Part shown: positions 1 through 11,433 of the stretch, in pieces
Position numbering within the stretch: position 1 is the first letter of the stretch
Layout of the letters: each line of letters begins with the position of its first letter
Position numbers and translations under genes: made by a program
Notes under the pieces: generated by a model
What the model saw: only the letters and a program-made list of their open reading frames with translations
Told to the model about the DNA's origin: nothing
Databases searched by the model: none
Origin: Zygnema cylindricum
Lineage: Eukaryota; Streptophyta; Zygnematophyceae; Zygnematales; Zygnemataceae
DNA: 64,000 bases
Direction of reading: 5' to 3'
NCBI GenBank assembly: GCA_037447655.1
Contig: JBBHKE010000161.1
Coordinates: forward strand, 51,689-115,688

Positions 1-140
1 GGGGGGGAGGGAGACCCCCCCTCGGGAACCCCCCCCCCCCCGAGTCCTGCAAGGGCTCCCCCCCAGAGGGAGGGGGGGAGGGGGAGGTCTCTCTGTTTCT
101 CTCTCTCTCGCTCGCTCTCTCTCTCTCGCTCTATCTCCCC
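1..140. repeat. G/C homopolymer runs and CT microsatellite
   Basis: Alternating runs of G and C (including a run of about 14 C) followed by a (CT)n tract with occasional CTCG. Low complexity, within a presumed intron of the GTPase gene. Confidence 0.8.
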
Positions 141-419
141 TAATCTCCACTACACCGCCCATCACTTTTTTTAGAGTTGATGGCACTGATTCGGTCGCCG
201 CTTTTCTTCGTCCGAGAATCATAAATCGTGTTATCCACACTATTTATGGTAGGGATTACAATCCGTCACACCTCCCTGCACTAAATTCGTATTATACACT
301 CTAACTTCCCATCTACACTAAGAAGTCCTTCCCTCTGCTAGCCACAGGCAGTGGAGAGAACTTTGCCCTCTATATCTCTCTATCTCTTTCCACCCTTCTG
401 CAGCAGTGTAATTGCTCGC

Positions 420-576
420 CCTCTCTCTCTCTCACTCTCGGCCCTGTTCTTCATCGGGGTAATTAGGAGTAGTGTTTTTTTCCTCTCCCTCCCGCCCCCT
501 CTCCCTCTCCCCCCCTCTCCCCCTCCCTCCCTCTCCCTCGCCCTCCCTCTCCCTCTCCCTCCCTTCCCCTCCCCAC
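420..576. repeat. Polypyrimidine tract in GTPase intron
   Basis: Almost uninterrupted C/T on the plus strand, hence polypurine in the sense of the gene, directly downstream of the probable exon 5. Long reading frames in it on both strands are low-complexity artefacts. Confidence 0.8.
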
Positions 577-647
577 CTGCCTCTCCCTGAGAATGGAGGC
601 TGCCACCACAGATCCCGGCTTTTGGGCATTGGACTTGCCCTGTCACA
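577..647 (-). CDS. BPG2: BPG2-like gene, probable exon 5
   Basis: 71 nt with a strong pyrimidine tract and cag acceptor (650-648) and a CAG/gtgggg donor at 577/576. The first base completes AAT, giving KKLN-V, which fits the family; the rest (TGQVQCPKAGICGGSLHSQ) matches the family less well. The junction is therefore less certain than the other exons. Confidence 0.5.
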
Positions 648-3600
648 CTGCCAAAAAGAAGAACAACAACAAATGATACATTAATAGATAACTTTTTTTT
701 TTTTGAAGTAAATCGAAAAAGAATAAAACGAAACTAAACAGGCACGAAAACAAAAGGGAACAAAAAAAAATGTAAAGTTTAAGAAAAACGAGTCGTTCTG
801 TAACAAAAAAAAAAAAAAACTTGTACGGAAATAAGTGTGCATTATGAACTTGGTAAAAAAAAAAAACAATGCAAAAGTGTTCGGAATCTTCCGATTGTCT
901 TCAAAATTGGAATTTGCCCCAAATTTGTTAAGGACCCAAAAAAAAAAAAAACCTCTAAGTGTCTTCGTTGCAAAACTCTTGTTTTCCGAGGATTCTTTGT
1001 AGGGCTTTTTCAGGGTTTTTATAGGGTTGTTTAGGATTGTTTAGGGTTTTTAAGGGTTTTTAAGGGTTTCTTAGGGTTTTCAGGGTTTGCAATATTTTCG
1101 GCTTTTAAGGGACACAATTGCATTAATAAAATTCTGCTTTCTTTTACAACTGAGGTGGAAAAAAAAAACAAATCTCAAAAATTCTGCACCCAAATACATG
1201 CTAAAAACTACAAAAAGAAGAAAATCCAATGACTCACTTTAATTTCTTTCTCAAGGAAAGTTCCAAAAGCCATTCAGCAACAGCTGGCAGGCTGGTCTCC
1301 TCTGGAAGGAGATCTACCTGCAAAAGACAGGGGGAGAGAGGGAGAGGAGAGAGGGAGAGAGGGAGAGAGAGGGGGAGAGAGGGAGAGGGAGAGGGGAGAG
1401 GGAGAGAGGGTGTGAGAGAGAAGGGTGGGAAGGGAGGTAATGAGGGAGTTAGAGAGTAGATGCTCAGTATTTTTTTTTGTTCTTTCTTTTTTTGAGATCA
1501 CAGTTTTACCATGGGATCTTCCATTCAGTTAAATAAGTTAAGAAAAATATATCCAAAGGCAAAAAAAGGGGGTAAAGCATTTGACACAGATCACAAAATT
1601 GCGATTTTCCCTCCATTCAAAACTTTCCTAAGCAATCAAAATCGAAATAAAAATGAAAAAAAAATAAAAGAAAAAACAGCAAGAAAAAACAACAGCCAAA
1701 CTTCAGTTGTTTAAGAATTGCATGTCAAGTGAGAGGAAAAAATTTGACCAAATTTCTGAATCCTCCAGAAGTGTAATTCTTATTATGTAAAAAGGAAAAA
1801 AAAAAAAAAACTGAAAACTAAAAAAAAATCTGATACTAAAGATGTTAGGGTTCTTTTATTGTTATTTTAGAATTCTTTTAGTATTATTTTAGGGTTATTT
1901 TAGGATTTTTTGATGGTTCATTTTAGGGTTATTTTAGGTTTTGTATTTTAGGGTTCTTTTCGGGCAAAAAGTCATTTCTGGAGCATTAATGGATACCCAA
2001 TTCACAAAACAACATTCTTCCTCTGTTCAGATTTCTTAAATGATTCATTCTATGGCTTTTTTTTTTTTTTTTTGGTTCGACATTCGTGTTTTTATTTATG
2101 TGTACTCATTCACTGACCACAGTATTTCTGAACCGAGTCTTAGTATCTAAACTGGCCATATAAGTGGCACAAACAACAAAACTGTACCATTTGCTAGTGT
2201 TGTATATTGAGCAAGTCTTGCCAATAATCGATGTACTTTTTTTGGCGGTCCCGATAATCAAAAATCGAGTCAATATATCATATCAACAATAATCGCGACG
2301 ATATCAATATCAATATCACGATATCATCGATATTAATACCATTTTTCCCATAGTCTTTGAACATTTTTTTTCTACACCATCGAGGCTGAGAAAAAAATCT
2401 CAGTATTATACGCTACACTGTACCATACCATAATGAATTGTACCAGATGTTTGACTTTGACAACTTCTCCATGAAAATCACAATTTTTTGAGAAGTTTCA
2501 AAAAACCAGTCCCAAAAATGTGATTGTCCATGGAGTTTTTAAATGAAAGATACACTTTGGCCAATGAAATGATTCCAATCTCTACTTAACTCTGTACTAT
2601 TACATAAGTACTCAGATTAGCTCAGAACAGAAGTGGGAGTACATACAAATTTAGTTCTTTGAAGATAGGCGGACAAAACAGAACAAACAAACAACTTTTT
2701 TGTTTCCGGATGACAAATTGTAACTTGTGATTTGTAGAAACCTTCCGGTTAAATTTTGTCGCGGCAACGTACTTTTAAAAAAGCATTTGGAACATGTCAA
2801 GATATTATCGTTGTTGACTTCCAGTTTTTTAGTCCCTTACCTCCGAAGGATCATTTGAGGGGGACTGGAAAGGCTCTTTGTTGTTTATGTGTCACCATAC
2901 AAGTGCAAGGCAAGACTGTACCGTTCGTCCAATGAAAGCTTACAAAAGGGTATCTCGACAGATTTTTCCAAAGTCCAGTACTTAGGTTTTCGAGACAAAT
3001 GACCTGGAGAGCGTGCGAACACATGTGGAAGGATGGATTCTTGTTTCGCAAAAGAGGAAAAATGCTTTATGGAGAAGTATCTTTTGTACCTGATTATTAT
3101 TTTTCAAATTTTGCACGCAGAATTTTGGGCTAATCAAGTGTTCGGTGAATATTTGACAAGATATTGTTTCTATCTGGTAAGGATATACAATAATCGCTTA
3201 TCGGCAGTTATCAAATTATCAGCATTTATCGGTAAACTCAATAAATATCAAAATTTCAAGGTTGCGGCATCAATAGATATTGACATCGCAATGTATCGAT
3301 CTTGAATTTGTTCAATATACAACACTAGCATCTGCTCTAAGTTAAAGAAATGTTCCCCATAATGTCCTTTTGCTAGAATACTGCAAGTTTTTGTAGGTTC
3401 CAGCTAAACAAGAAAACGACCCTGTCAATTTAACAACTCCCTGGTTTTATGTTTTACATGATTTATCGAATTGCAACAATTGTGAAGCGTCGCAAGTTTG
3501 CAAAAGAGAGAGGGAGAAGGAAAGGAAGAGAGAAAGGAAGAAGAAAAAGGAGAAATTAAGGGAAAGGTTTAATTAATGATATATGTAATTCTATGTTCGA

Positions 3601-4281
3601 AAGGCATCTAAATGCGATAATTTTTTTACATTTTATAATCTTTTCAATGTTTTATACTCTATATGACAGTTGGAGTCAAACGTCACAGAATAGCGTCTAT
3701 GAATCTACGCTCGATCAATTTTCCAATGCGTATAGACTTAGGTCCGGACTGTATATTTGATGTGCTATATTTTTTTGTCAAAGCCGAGTATGTTTTCTTT
3801 GAACGGCCGTGACCTGTGTAATTTCAAACCACGTTATATTGACTTAAAAAAAAAAAAATGTACAGGAAGGAGGTTTCACAAATTTTAGCTGGTCCATGTC
3901 CATTTTCTTGTACGCTCGTACCCTTTGCTGTCAGCTTCGTAAATATTATCGTACTTCAAGCTTTCAATTCAGACTGAAAATAAAATCCGAAGAAAAAAAC
4001 TACATGCATATGCACATCAATCATTGCCTAAGACACAAAATCCTGATCATTACATTAATAATCTTTTACACTAATAGCCATGGGTAGTGCAGTGTAGACC
4101 ACATAGGGATCTCAGTTCGTCAGGGAAAAAAAAACATTACATTTTGGGTATTTCAAAACACCCATCAATTTTAACTTCACAGACAAAAGCAGTTTAGGGA
4201 GTTGAGGTACTGAAAGATTCCATCTTTTAACCTAAAAAAAAAGGATGATAACAAAGAAGGATGACCAGAATATATCTATAT

Positions 4282-4347
<66 letters not shown>

Positions 4348-4733
4348 TTTATTTTTTTTATTAGTGTTGTGTATCGAAGGCCCCTTGCCGATATTCGATA
4401 TGTACCTAATTTTGGGTACCCGATAATCGATATATCGCCTCAATATATCGAAGAGGTTAATATCGCGATATTTTTGCGATATATCGGCCGATATCACGAT
4501 ATATTTTAATCGCGATATATCGAGGTGACGCTAGGTCAATTTTTTTTTCGAAAGCCCGCGAAGATTATTTGTATGATTTTCCGTACTAGATCTGTACGGA
4601 CACCCACCTTCTACCAAATATATCGCGATATAATTTGTTAGTCCCGGTGCGATATATCGAGGCCTCTGACCGATCGATAATCGATATATCGAATATCGAA
4701 TTTATCGCGATATGATTTTACCCGATACACAAC

Positions 4734-4788
<55 letters not shown>

Positions 4789-6609
4789 TATAAATATATC
4801 ATATGTATGTATATCTATAAATTATTATTTTGCAACAATCTCACCTTTGTGATGACGAGCATGATGGGATTGGCTCCCACGAGATCCCTCACATGGGTGA
4901 GGAAGCTGCCATTGAAGTCCACGATGTCCACCTGGGGAGGAAAAAGCATCGGAGGGTAGGATGGAGGAGGAGGGAGAGGACGGGAAGGGAGAGGGAAGAA
5001 AGGGGGAGAAGAGAGAGAAAGAGTGAAACAGGGCCAAAACTTAAGGACTTTGTGTACAGGATAGTCATTCATTGGCCATGGAAAAGGCTTTTGGTTTGTA
5101 CCAGATTCAGCAGGGAGCTTGGTACAAAACCTGAATGATAACATTTATATCTCTTGCACCTCTTTTTACGTGCACACTATTCTAACTCTAGAAAATCATA
5201 GAACCCCATAAAACAAGCTAAAAACCCACAAGAAAAACACCAAAGGAAAACTATAAAACGCCCTAGAAACCATACATAATCCACCTATATACCCAATTTG
5301 TACCCACCAGTTTAACAATTAATGCCTTTTGGTACTTTAAAAAGCTGAGTTGGTCTCTTAACTCCTCGGCAGACACAAAACCTCTTCCTTTTCCATACCC
5401 TCCGTTTCCACCGACAGCTGGCACCATGGCTCCCTGCGCCAACTGGCGACATCTCCCGCAAAGTAGCGTTGACAGCTGGCGATGTTTTTTCTTCTGACAC
5501 ACCCCTCCGCGTGGTATTCTCCCTTTTCTTTCAATCAATAGGCAGGAAAATGCATATCAGATTTGAAACTTCGTTCATTAACATCCCCAAATCTAGAAAA
5601 AAACATAAAAGAATTTGATTACTGAGATAATCTGAAATTAAGTTTAATAAATATCATAGGTACTAATCAATGTCAGAATCCTAAAGGGGAGGCTCAATTT
5701 TACATGTGAATTTACAGGTCATAAAATGGCTGGAAACTTACCCTTTTTTTAAATGATTGAAGGCTGGCATACTGATTTTATACAAAATTTCTAAATGAAG
5801 AACATAATTAGGGAAACTTATGCAAGCGTTATAAAAAAAGCCCAAAATTAAAACAACCGAAACTTTCTCTCTCACCCTCACTTCCCACTGTCACCTTTTC
5901 CATTCCCCCCTCTCCTTCACCACCTTCCCCCCCTCCCACCCCTGTCCCTCTCCTTCGTCCTCTCCCTCTTCCTTTCTCTCCCTATACACTAAACCCACAA
6001 AAAGCCATAAAAAAAACTTCCTGTCCGTACAATCTCATACAGCTCAGGTGCCACGTAGCCAGGTGCCACCTCGTCCTCAATCTGCAGTAATGCTCCACAT
6101 CCATAACACGTGGCACCTTTCCGTACAGCTGCCTTCATCCGTGCAGCCTCCTCACGTGTCTCCCTCCGGCCTGTTGAACGGCCATGTGGCACATCCGTAC
6201 GTCGGTACTGACCCTGTCTGTACTCTCTCTCTCTCTCCTGGAATTTTTTAGGGTTCCCAAAATCGTCTGCGGAAGCTGAAGAGGAGTTTTGCTGAACCCT
6301 AGTTTTGACAGGAGTTCCTGAACTCTGATTGGGGAAAGATTGATATTCTACTGCATGCTCCTGCCACGTGGATTTACCGTACGGTTCATCCAGGAAGCTG
6401 GTATCTCGGTCTGAAAATCCGGCTGCCACGTGCGACGTTTGTCCTTTCCGTACCTCATTTTCGGTAGAAATCCTAGCAGTCGGAAACTCTACTTTCAAAC
6501 GTATGAGGTTCCTTGTGAATTGTTTCTCAGTTGAGCAGCCGAACAGCTGGCTCTCACCTGACGGAGCGGCAGTGAGGAGGCTGCCACGTGCCAATTTGAG
6601 GTAGTCCAT
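577..6609 (-). CDS. BPG2: BPG2-like chloroplast YqeH-type GTPase (5' part, five exons, incomplete at window edge)
   Basis: Exons read on the minus strand at 6609-6031, 5493-5308, 4931-4845, 1317-1238 and 647-577. The joined frame gives the split zinc finger (CYGCG in exon 1, CGRC in exon 2), the block FVSAEELRDQLS...KALIVKL, then VDIVDFNGSF and the G4 region ITK/VDLLP in the order expected of circularly permuted GTPases (G4 before G1). In plants BPG2 is a plastid GTPase needed for rRNA processing and plastid translation; that role is inferred from family membership. All internal junctions are GT-AG and keep frame, and junctions fall at the same points where the recalled plant protein is continuous. 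G1, G2 and G3 must be encoded left of position 1. The N-terminal ~120 residues are Ser/Thr/Arg-rich and poorly conserved, as for a plastid transit region. What differs: intron 3 is about 3.5 kb and filled with repeats. Confidence 0.9.
985..1095. repeat. Degenerate TTTAGGG-like cluster
   Basis: About ten copies of AGGGTTT/AGGGTTTTT with irregular spacing. They resemble plant telomere repeats but are too degenerate to be a true array. Lies in intron 4 of the GTPase gene. Confidence 0.6.
1238..1317 (-). CDS. BPG2: BPG2-like gene, exon 4 (VDLLPEET ... RKKL)
   Basis: 80 nt, acceptor ttttgcag, donor gtgagt. The frame set by exon 3 gives VDLLPEETSLPAVAEW then LLELSLRKKL, completing G4 (TK-VD) and leading into the helix before G5. 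It ends in phase 2 (AA), so the next codon is completed by exon 5. It is too short to stand out as an ORF and was found by continuing the protein across the intron. Confidence 0.88.
1328..1458. repeat. Polypurine (GA-rich) tract beside exon 4
   Basis: GGGAGAGAGGGAGAG-type repeats on the plus strand, which give the long pyrimidine stretch immediately upstream of the exon 4 acceptor on the coding strand. Confidence 0.8.
1848..1970. repeat. Second degenerate TTTAGGG-like cluster
   Basis: Repeated ATTTTAGGGTT / TTTTAGG units, spaced irregularly, inside intron 3 of the GTPase gene. Confidence 0.55.
2197..3325. mobile_element. CGATATATCG-family TIR element, long copy
   Basis: Ends in the perfect 14-bp inverted repeat GTGTTGTATATTGA / TCAATATACAACAC, flanked by TA on each side. 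Both arms carry ATCGATAT/GATAATCG strings related to the shorter copies at 4364 and 45146. The centre (about 2400-3150) is unrelated and includes no recognisable protein. Sits in intron 3 of the GTPase gene. Confidence 0.75.
3326..4260. other. Intron 3 sequence, nothing recognised
   Basis: AT-rich, with a short GA-rich patch near 3505-3555 and several A-runs. I see no exon of the GTPase gene and no repeat boundary here. Confidence 0.5.
4282..4342. repeat. (CA)n(TA)n compound microsatellite
   Basis: About 14 CA units followed directly by about 14 TA units. Confidence 0.95.
4364..4735. mobile_element. CGATATATCG palindrome-rich TIR element
   Basis: Perfect 13-bp terminal inverted repeat GTGTTGTGTATCG / CGATACACAACAC. 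The interior is dense in CGATATATCG and TATCGCGATA, so most of the element can fold on itself. The left flank is TA, the right is AA. Close relative of 45146-45508. No coding capacity; a non-autonomous, foldback-like element in GTPase intron 3. Confidence 0.8.
4736..4787. repeat. (AT)n microsatellite
   Basis: Uninterrupted AT dinucleotide tract beginning directly at the right end of the TIR element. Confidence 0.95.
4845..4931 (-). CDS. BPG2: BPG2-like gene, exon 3 (VDIVDFNGSF ... LVITK)
   Basis: 29 codons in phase 0 with a cag acceptor and gtgaga donor. It encodes VDIVDFNGSF, RDLVGANPIML and VITK, the hallmark of YqeH-like GTPases. The G4 motif TKxD is split between this exon and the next. 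Confidence 0.92.
5308..5493 (-). CDS. BPG2: BPG2-like gene, exon 2 (second zinc-finger half)
   Basis: 62 codons in phase 0, acceptor ...gtgtcag, donor gtgggt. It begins KKKHRQLSTLLCGRC, completing the CxxC/CxRC zinc site, and contains the Gly-rich VGGNGGYGKG loop followed by FVSAEELRDQL and ALIVKL, which are strongly conserved in the plant family. Confidence 0.9.
5866..5990. repeat. Polypyrimidine tract in GTPase intron 1
   Basis: CT/CCCT-rich on the plus strand just downstream of the exon 1 donor, matching similar tracts at 420-576 and 1328-1458 on the opposite strand sense. Confidence 0.75.
6031..6609 (-). CDS. BPG2: BPG2-like gene, exon 1 (N-terminus and first zinc-finger half)
   Basis: 193 codons from the ATG at 6609 (MDYLKLARG...) to GAG ATT before a GTACGG donor. 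The open frame runs slightly further upstream but only from a TTG codon, so the ATG is preferred; an upstream 5' exon cannot be excluded. The last 30 residues carry CYGCGALLQ...APELYEI, the first half of the zinc-binding site. The preceding stretch is charged (EREREYRQGQYRR, GRRETREEAARMK) and probably disordered. Confidence 0.85.
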
Positions 6610-6792
6610 GGAGGAATCCGACGTGGCTACAACGATGCTCAAGGTAAAGAGTACAGTACCGGCTTTACTATACGGGGAGTACGGTTATGTGCGAACTATA
6701 AACATTCAATAAGTATACACATTGTACAGTATCATAGTTGTTTAAAACGCATTTTACGCACGATTCGAACGCGCGTACAATACGTAGAAACT

Positions 6793-7556
6793 GGAGAGGT
6801 CGATCTGAAAAAATCGTAAAAAACGTTAATGATTATTTTACGTACAAGTCCGTACATGTTAATAAATTTGAAATTTTGAATTGAACATGTACCGCAGTTT
6901 GTACGCTTTCCGTCAAATGAGCGGTAAACAATAAAATATAAGCAAATAATTACCACACCGTACATCTCCCCCGTAAAATTTACATCAACTAAATACGGTC
7001 TGTCCTAGTGGCGGATATATAGTGGTGTGTGCAGGCCCAGGTTCAACCCCCGGTATCATTTTTTCTCAGAATAAAATTGACGCTCATTATTTTCTCAGAA
7101 TAAAATTGTCTGTCGTTCACAGACAGGCAGCCATGGCCTTCTCTCTCTACCTCTCCGAGAGCGTCGGTAATGGCGTCTTCCTTGAATTTTTGCTTTCAAC
7201 TGTTAAAGTATTTATGGCGGCTTCTTCTCGAAAATTTAAAGAAGACGCCCGTACACATTTTGAACATACGGCGCTCAAATAGTGTGACGCCGCAACGTCT
7301 CTTTTTGGAAATGTTCGTAGACGTGACGATAAAATTTCCGTACATTCCTGTGTACATTTTGATCAGTTTACTGAACAGAAAGTACCGATACGTGCATCGA
7401 ATTTTTTCGTCAATTTCCTTACAGTTCCCGTAAATATTCGTACAGTTACCGTAATCCGTAAATATTCGTACAGTTACCGTAATTTGTCTATAGGTTGCCA
7501 TAAACTTCGAGTTTCAGTTTACAGTAGACGTTTTTTTGCGATTTTTTTAAAAGTCA
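6793..7556 (+). mobile_element. Retroposon-like element with tRNA-like core, copy 1
   Basis: Flanked by a perfect 19-bp direct repeat cgtacaatacgtagaaact at 6774-6792 and 7557-7575, taken as a target-site duplication. The ends carry an imperfect inverted repeat (AAAAAATCGTAAAAAACGT left, complement of ACGTTTTTTTGCGATTTTTT right). Near the centre is a tRNA-like stretch with A- and B-box strings, followed by a GGCAGCCATGG and CT-rich block. A diverged copy in the same orientation is at 30097-30981, sharing GAAGACGCCCGTACA, CACTGAACAGAAAGTACC-type and AGTTTACAGTAGACGTTTTTT segments. No protein-coding ORF is recognised. Class uncertain: SINE-like by duplication length, foldback-like by termini. 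Confidence 0.65.
7005..7053 (+). other. tRNA-like segment with pol III A/B-box strings
   Basis: GTCCTAGTGGC resembles an A box and AGGTTCAACCCCC a B box, about 30 bp apart as in tRNAs. No acceptor stem closes around them, so this is not a functional tRNA gene. It is more likely a pol III promoter relic within the surrounding element. Confidence 0.4.
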
Positions 7557-7689
7557 CGTACAATACGTAGAAACTAAAAAAAAGGAAAAAATCGCCCGTA
7601 TTGAACAACTAGGTACAGTATGTATACGCTTAAAATATGTATACGAGTACAATACGCAAACGCGTACGCCATACTGTACACTGCCTATT

Positions 7690-8002
7690 GTTATTACCAT
7701 AGTTAAAAAGTAGGCGTTTTTATGGTAGGCCTTTGGTCGGCGCCCCTATCGTAAGTCGTGTTATGGGCTTTTCATGTGATCTTCTTAGATCGCTACTTTG
7801 ATCAGCGAAAGTCCGATCGTCCGAATCTGACGATGTAAATAATTTTTTTTGGTTCGAATGTTTTAATTGGTCCAATTTTTGGTCCAAATGTTTTAATTGG
7901 TCTGAATAAGTCCGAATACAATATGGGTCTTAAAGTCTTATTGTATGTTTTGCATACAATATGCATATTGTATGGGCCTACTTTCACTTACGTTTGAACT
8001 AT
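7690..8002. mobile_element. Short inverted-repeat element (CCATAGTT ends), copy 1
   Basis: Begins ATTACCATAGTTAAAAAG and ends ...CGTTTGAACTATGGTTATTA, an imperfect inverted repeat. The interior ATGGGCTTTTCATGTGATCTT and TATTGTATGTTTTGC blocks recur at 56200-56600 in the same orientation. No coding capacity. Confidence 0.55.
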
Positions 8003-8220
8003 GGTTATTACCATTTTAATGAAAAACAAGCTTAAGGGTACGGCCCCATGTGGCTACGTTCGGGTTTTTTTTTCTGTCGTTTTCCTTTAAAACTGAGCGC
8101 CGTACTGCCTGAGTTGCGACCGTACGGAGAAATCGCAAATTTGTAGAGTACAATTTGCATCATTCTCGAACTTAGGGTACTTTCGCATATGCTAAAGTTA
8201 CAGTTATTTTCTGTCGTTTT

Positions 8221-9822
8221 TGTAACAGTAATAGTGGATCAAACTTGTTCGTAAATGGGTACTTAAGTGTTACGAATATAGAGTTTCGAATTTGATAGAC
8301 GTCCGCGAAAGAATCGCACGATTTGGGGTTGTATTTTAAAAGATATAGTGATTGATGTATTTAGGCGACAACGCGAGGTCAAAATAACGAATGGGTGTTC
8401 ATTGTTACAAGTTAAGGGTCAAACTAGCCGCAGAATTTAAGGCGAACGTTTATAAATGCATGGTTAACAATTGGAAAAATGGGAAAACGATGTCATAAAT
8501 TTTGGGATCCGTACGCCAAATTCCATAAAATGACAAAAAACGCGGCGGTGACGGTTGGGGCGGTTGGTTTCGACGATTTTGGAGCGTAGCGGCGGAAAAA
8601 AGATGGATTTCTATGCGTCAAAACTCGACAGCTGCGTAAAGCAAATGGCAATTGTTGTCCGCCATCGGACATCATGTTCGGAATGCACTTTTTCTTTTTT
8701 GAAGAATTACGAAACGAAGCGCACGGACGTGAACCGTACAATAATTCATTCCCTCGCAAACTTATGAACAAACTAGGGGACGGATCACATAAGAGAACAC
8801 GTAATGTAAAAAAAAAACAAACATTGATGGAAAAAAAAGGGCATGTCCAAAGTTCTTTCGCGGTTATTTTCGGTCCGTACAAACGCTTGCGTGGCAGTAC
8901 ATTTTGGTTTGGAAGGATTCGTACATATAATGTCCGCAAAGCGTTTCCTTTTTCGTACAAGCAAGTGGCTCCTATCACGACACGCTAGTTGACGTAGGCT
9001 AGCGTAATGTGCCAATTCACGGCAGACAAAAAAAAGTACCGTTTTCATGCCATACCGTTTCCCCGTTTTTCAAGTGTGAACCACGCAAAAGTACCAAAGG
9101 AAATCATATATCGTTAGGTACGCACGATGGTTCGTTGCGTACAATTTTTAGTACGAAACATCACTTTCACTTTATGGAATTTCGTAGGAAGTTTCGCGTG
9201 CGAAATTTGCGTCGCACGTTCGTGCAAGGACGCGTTTCGTTTGGCGCACACTTTTGCACGTAAATGTTACGTAGTGAAACGTATCGTTTGATTGGTTTAA
9301 TATGCTACGTAGTTAGTAAGAGATTTGGTACGTTTTTGCATTAGTCAGTCTGAGTCCTTGCTGATCAATGATTGGCCCAAGTAAAACCCGTTGAACGGAG
9401 CGTTGACTTTGGCCTGGCTAGTTCAGGGCGATGATGGATAAATAGTGAAGTCTAAGAGAAGAGTAGACATCTTTTCTTTCTGTTTGTGGAAATTCTGACT
9501 GATATTGGTCCTGAGGGATTAAAACCAAATTGGAGCAATGGCATTTTTGCATTGAAATCTCTTACTAACTAAGTAGTGTTTTAGTAGTTAAGAGATAGAA
9601 TTATTTAGAGTGGAGAGTAGTGGAAAACACTTTAAAAGAAGGGTTGAGCCACGAGGGCAAGAGACCAAGCTAATGTTGTGTGGACAAAAGCTTCTTCTAA
9701 TTTAAATTTTATCTTTATGTGATTGCTTTGCAATGTGGTTGTGTATTTTCCAATGTGTGGAATGTGTGGTTGAAATTGGTTGTAGTAATGGGATTTTCTG
9801 AGAGGTAGGAGATCCTATTACA
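8221..9822 (-). mobile_element. Solo LTR of the chromodomain gypsy family, with its own insertion
   Basis: Begins TGTAACAGTAATAG and ends ...GAGATCCTATTACA, the reverse complement of the LTR ends of the gypsy element at 29270-37586. It is inserted in the middle TIR element with T-rich flanks (gtttt/ttttt). Matching LTR sequence is interrupted from about 8463 to 9115. No internal gypsy genes are present, so an LTR-LTR recombination product is likely. Confidence 0.75.
8463..9115. mobile_element. Unclassified insertion inside the solo LTR
   Basis: About 650 bp absent from the two full LTRs at 29270 and 36619. It contains GTAC-rich DNA and two overlapping reading frames of 161 and 104 codons on opposite strands, neither recognisable. 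Boundaries are approximate and no clear terminal repeats were seen. Confidence 0.4.
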
Positions 9823-11433
9823 TTTTTCCTCCATAATTTCCAAAAAAACGAGAAAATCCGCAGTTGTACAAAAAAATTGAAATTACCACCGTACAAGTTG
9901 GGTTACCTTGAAACTTTATATGTACTGGAATTTGTCGTCTAACGCGATGCGGTTTGTCGTCTAGCGCGTTTCGACCCACTTTCACGTCCTTCCGGCTCAT
10001 CTTCAAGTTGCAGCTCGCGAGGTGATTTTAAACAGAGTTCCATGAGGTGAGCGAATAGGCAGATGCTGTCGCACGTGTCGGAAGTTTTTGACATTTTTTG
10101 TGCACGGAGTACAAAAAAAAAAAAACCCACTGCATGTTTTAAGCTGTCCGTGACTTTTTTCCGTGCGCTTTTTTCCGTACAGGGGCCGTGGAGGGGGTCT
10201 CGACCAACGGACGTCATTTCGCAAAAGCGTAGTCCGTGAAAGCGCCTCTTCCTCTCTCCCTCTCCCACTACCGCGTATATCTCACAATTTTTTAAATAAA
10301 AATTGCCAATAATGGAATCAAATCAAAGATCTCTAAAAACAATTTCTTTTTACTATCTTTGGGCGTATTTTGATGGCAAGTAGAGTGAGAAAAGACTAAA
10401 AAACAAAATCGGGAAACCATGGCGGAAAGTTGTAGAATTTGTGACGTCGACGCTGTCATAATTTGAGCGTGACGTCAAAATGTCAAAAACCGTAAACATC
10501 TACAATGTCACAAGTAGTTAGATGTCTACAACCGTCGCTATTATGTAAACGTCATCAATTGTCGCGAGTTTTGTAGTCGTCTACAATAGTCACAAATTAC
10601 ACTCACGTCTATATCCGTCACAATCTAAAGTAACGATTTCATTTCTTTACATACGAATGCTCTAAAAGTAGTACAGAGAATCTTCGCTAAAACAAAGTTA
10701 CACGACTAAAGTTTCGGTTTCCTACGAAAGTACCCTTAGGATATACAAAAAACTGTCGTCTTGTGTTTTTTCGACCCACTGTCACGTCATCATCCAACTT
10801 ATCATAAACCACATCGGCAATGTGTTTTAAGCTAAGTAAAGCCATTTACACCAATAGGAAAACATATTCCCGCGTCTGAAAAGGTTTCAAAGGTTTTTGA
10901 CAACTGAAAAAAGTACAGGGTTTGTTTGTTTTTGTCCGCAAGCACCTTGTATGGTTTTTTTTTTGAATGGGTCTCGATGGTGCAGTGTCATTTCACGTAA
11001 AGGTGAAAAATTTGCGAAGTCATGGTGCCGGTCCCTACGAAGTCATGGCGGCCGGACGGGAGAGGTTTAAGCAAAAGCATGTTGCACAGCCACGGCTGCA
11101 AGGCTGTACGTCTACGATGTCACGCAATGACATGCGACAAACCAAATTGTTTCAAAAATTACTATGTGTCTTGCGACGCTTCAAAAAGTTTCAAAAATTA
11201 CGTTGCGGCAAGAAAGATTGTACACGTAGAGAGTTGTCACGGGCATTGTCGACGTATACAATCGTCACAAACGTAGGTAACAATTTCAAGTAAACACATA
11301 GAGACACTTAAAATCTGGGTGCGTCGAATCCGCGCTAAAAAACAAAGTAATTGAGCTAAGTTACAAGTACATGGGGCCGTACCCTAAGCGCCATTGTATT
11401 GAGATTAGCGCTATTACATTTATCAGTGTTTAA

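Larger units (their letters stand above)
8175..10735. mobile_element. TNA-flanked TIR element (middle layer of the nest)
   Basis: Ends GGGTACTTTCG / CGAAAGTACCC with TTA duplicated on both sides. Split at 8221/9822 by a solo LTR; without it the element is about 960 bp, close to the 973-bp copy at 59387-60359. Its right part has dense TGACGTC and GTCTACAA strings. The left part (8175-8220) matches the start of 46945-47731 almost base for base. Confidence 0.75.
8036..11384. mobile_element. TNA-flanked TIR element (outer layer of a nest)
   Basis: Termini GGGTACGGCCCCATGT are perfect inverted repeats and are flanked by TAA at 8033-8035 and 11385-11387. The element is split by a second TIR element inserted at 8172/10738; removing that leaves about 785 bp, the same length as the uninterrupted relative at 46945-47731. 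The right half holds GTCGTCTTGTG, TTTCGACCCAC and ACGTCTACGATGTCACGC-like blocks shared with that relative. A 3-bp T-N-A duplication and no coding region suggest a non-autonomous PIF/Harbinger-like element; no transposase is in the window, so class is inferred. Confidence 0.75.
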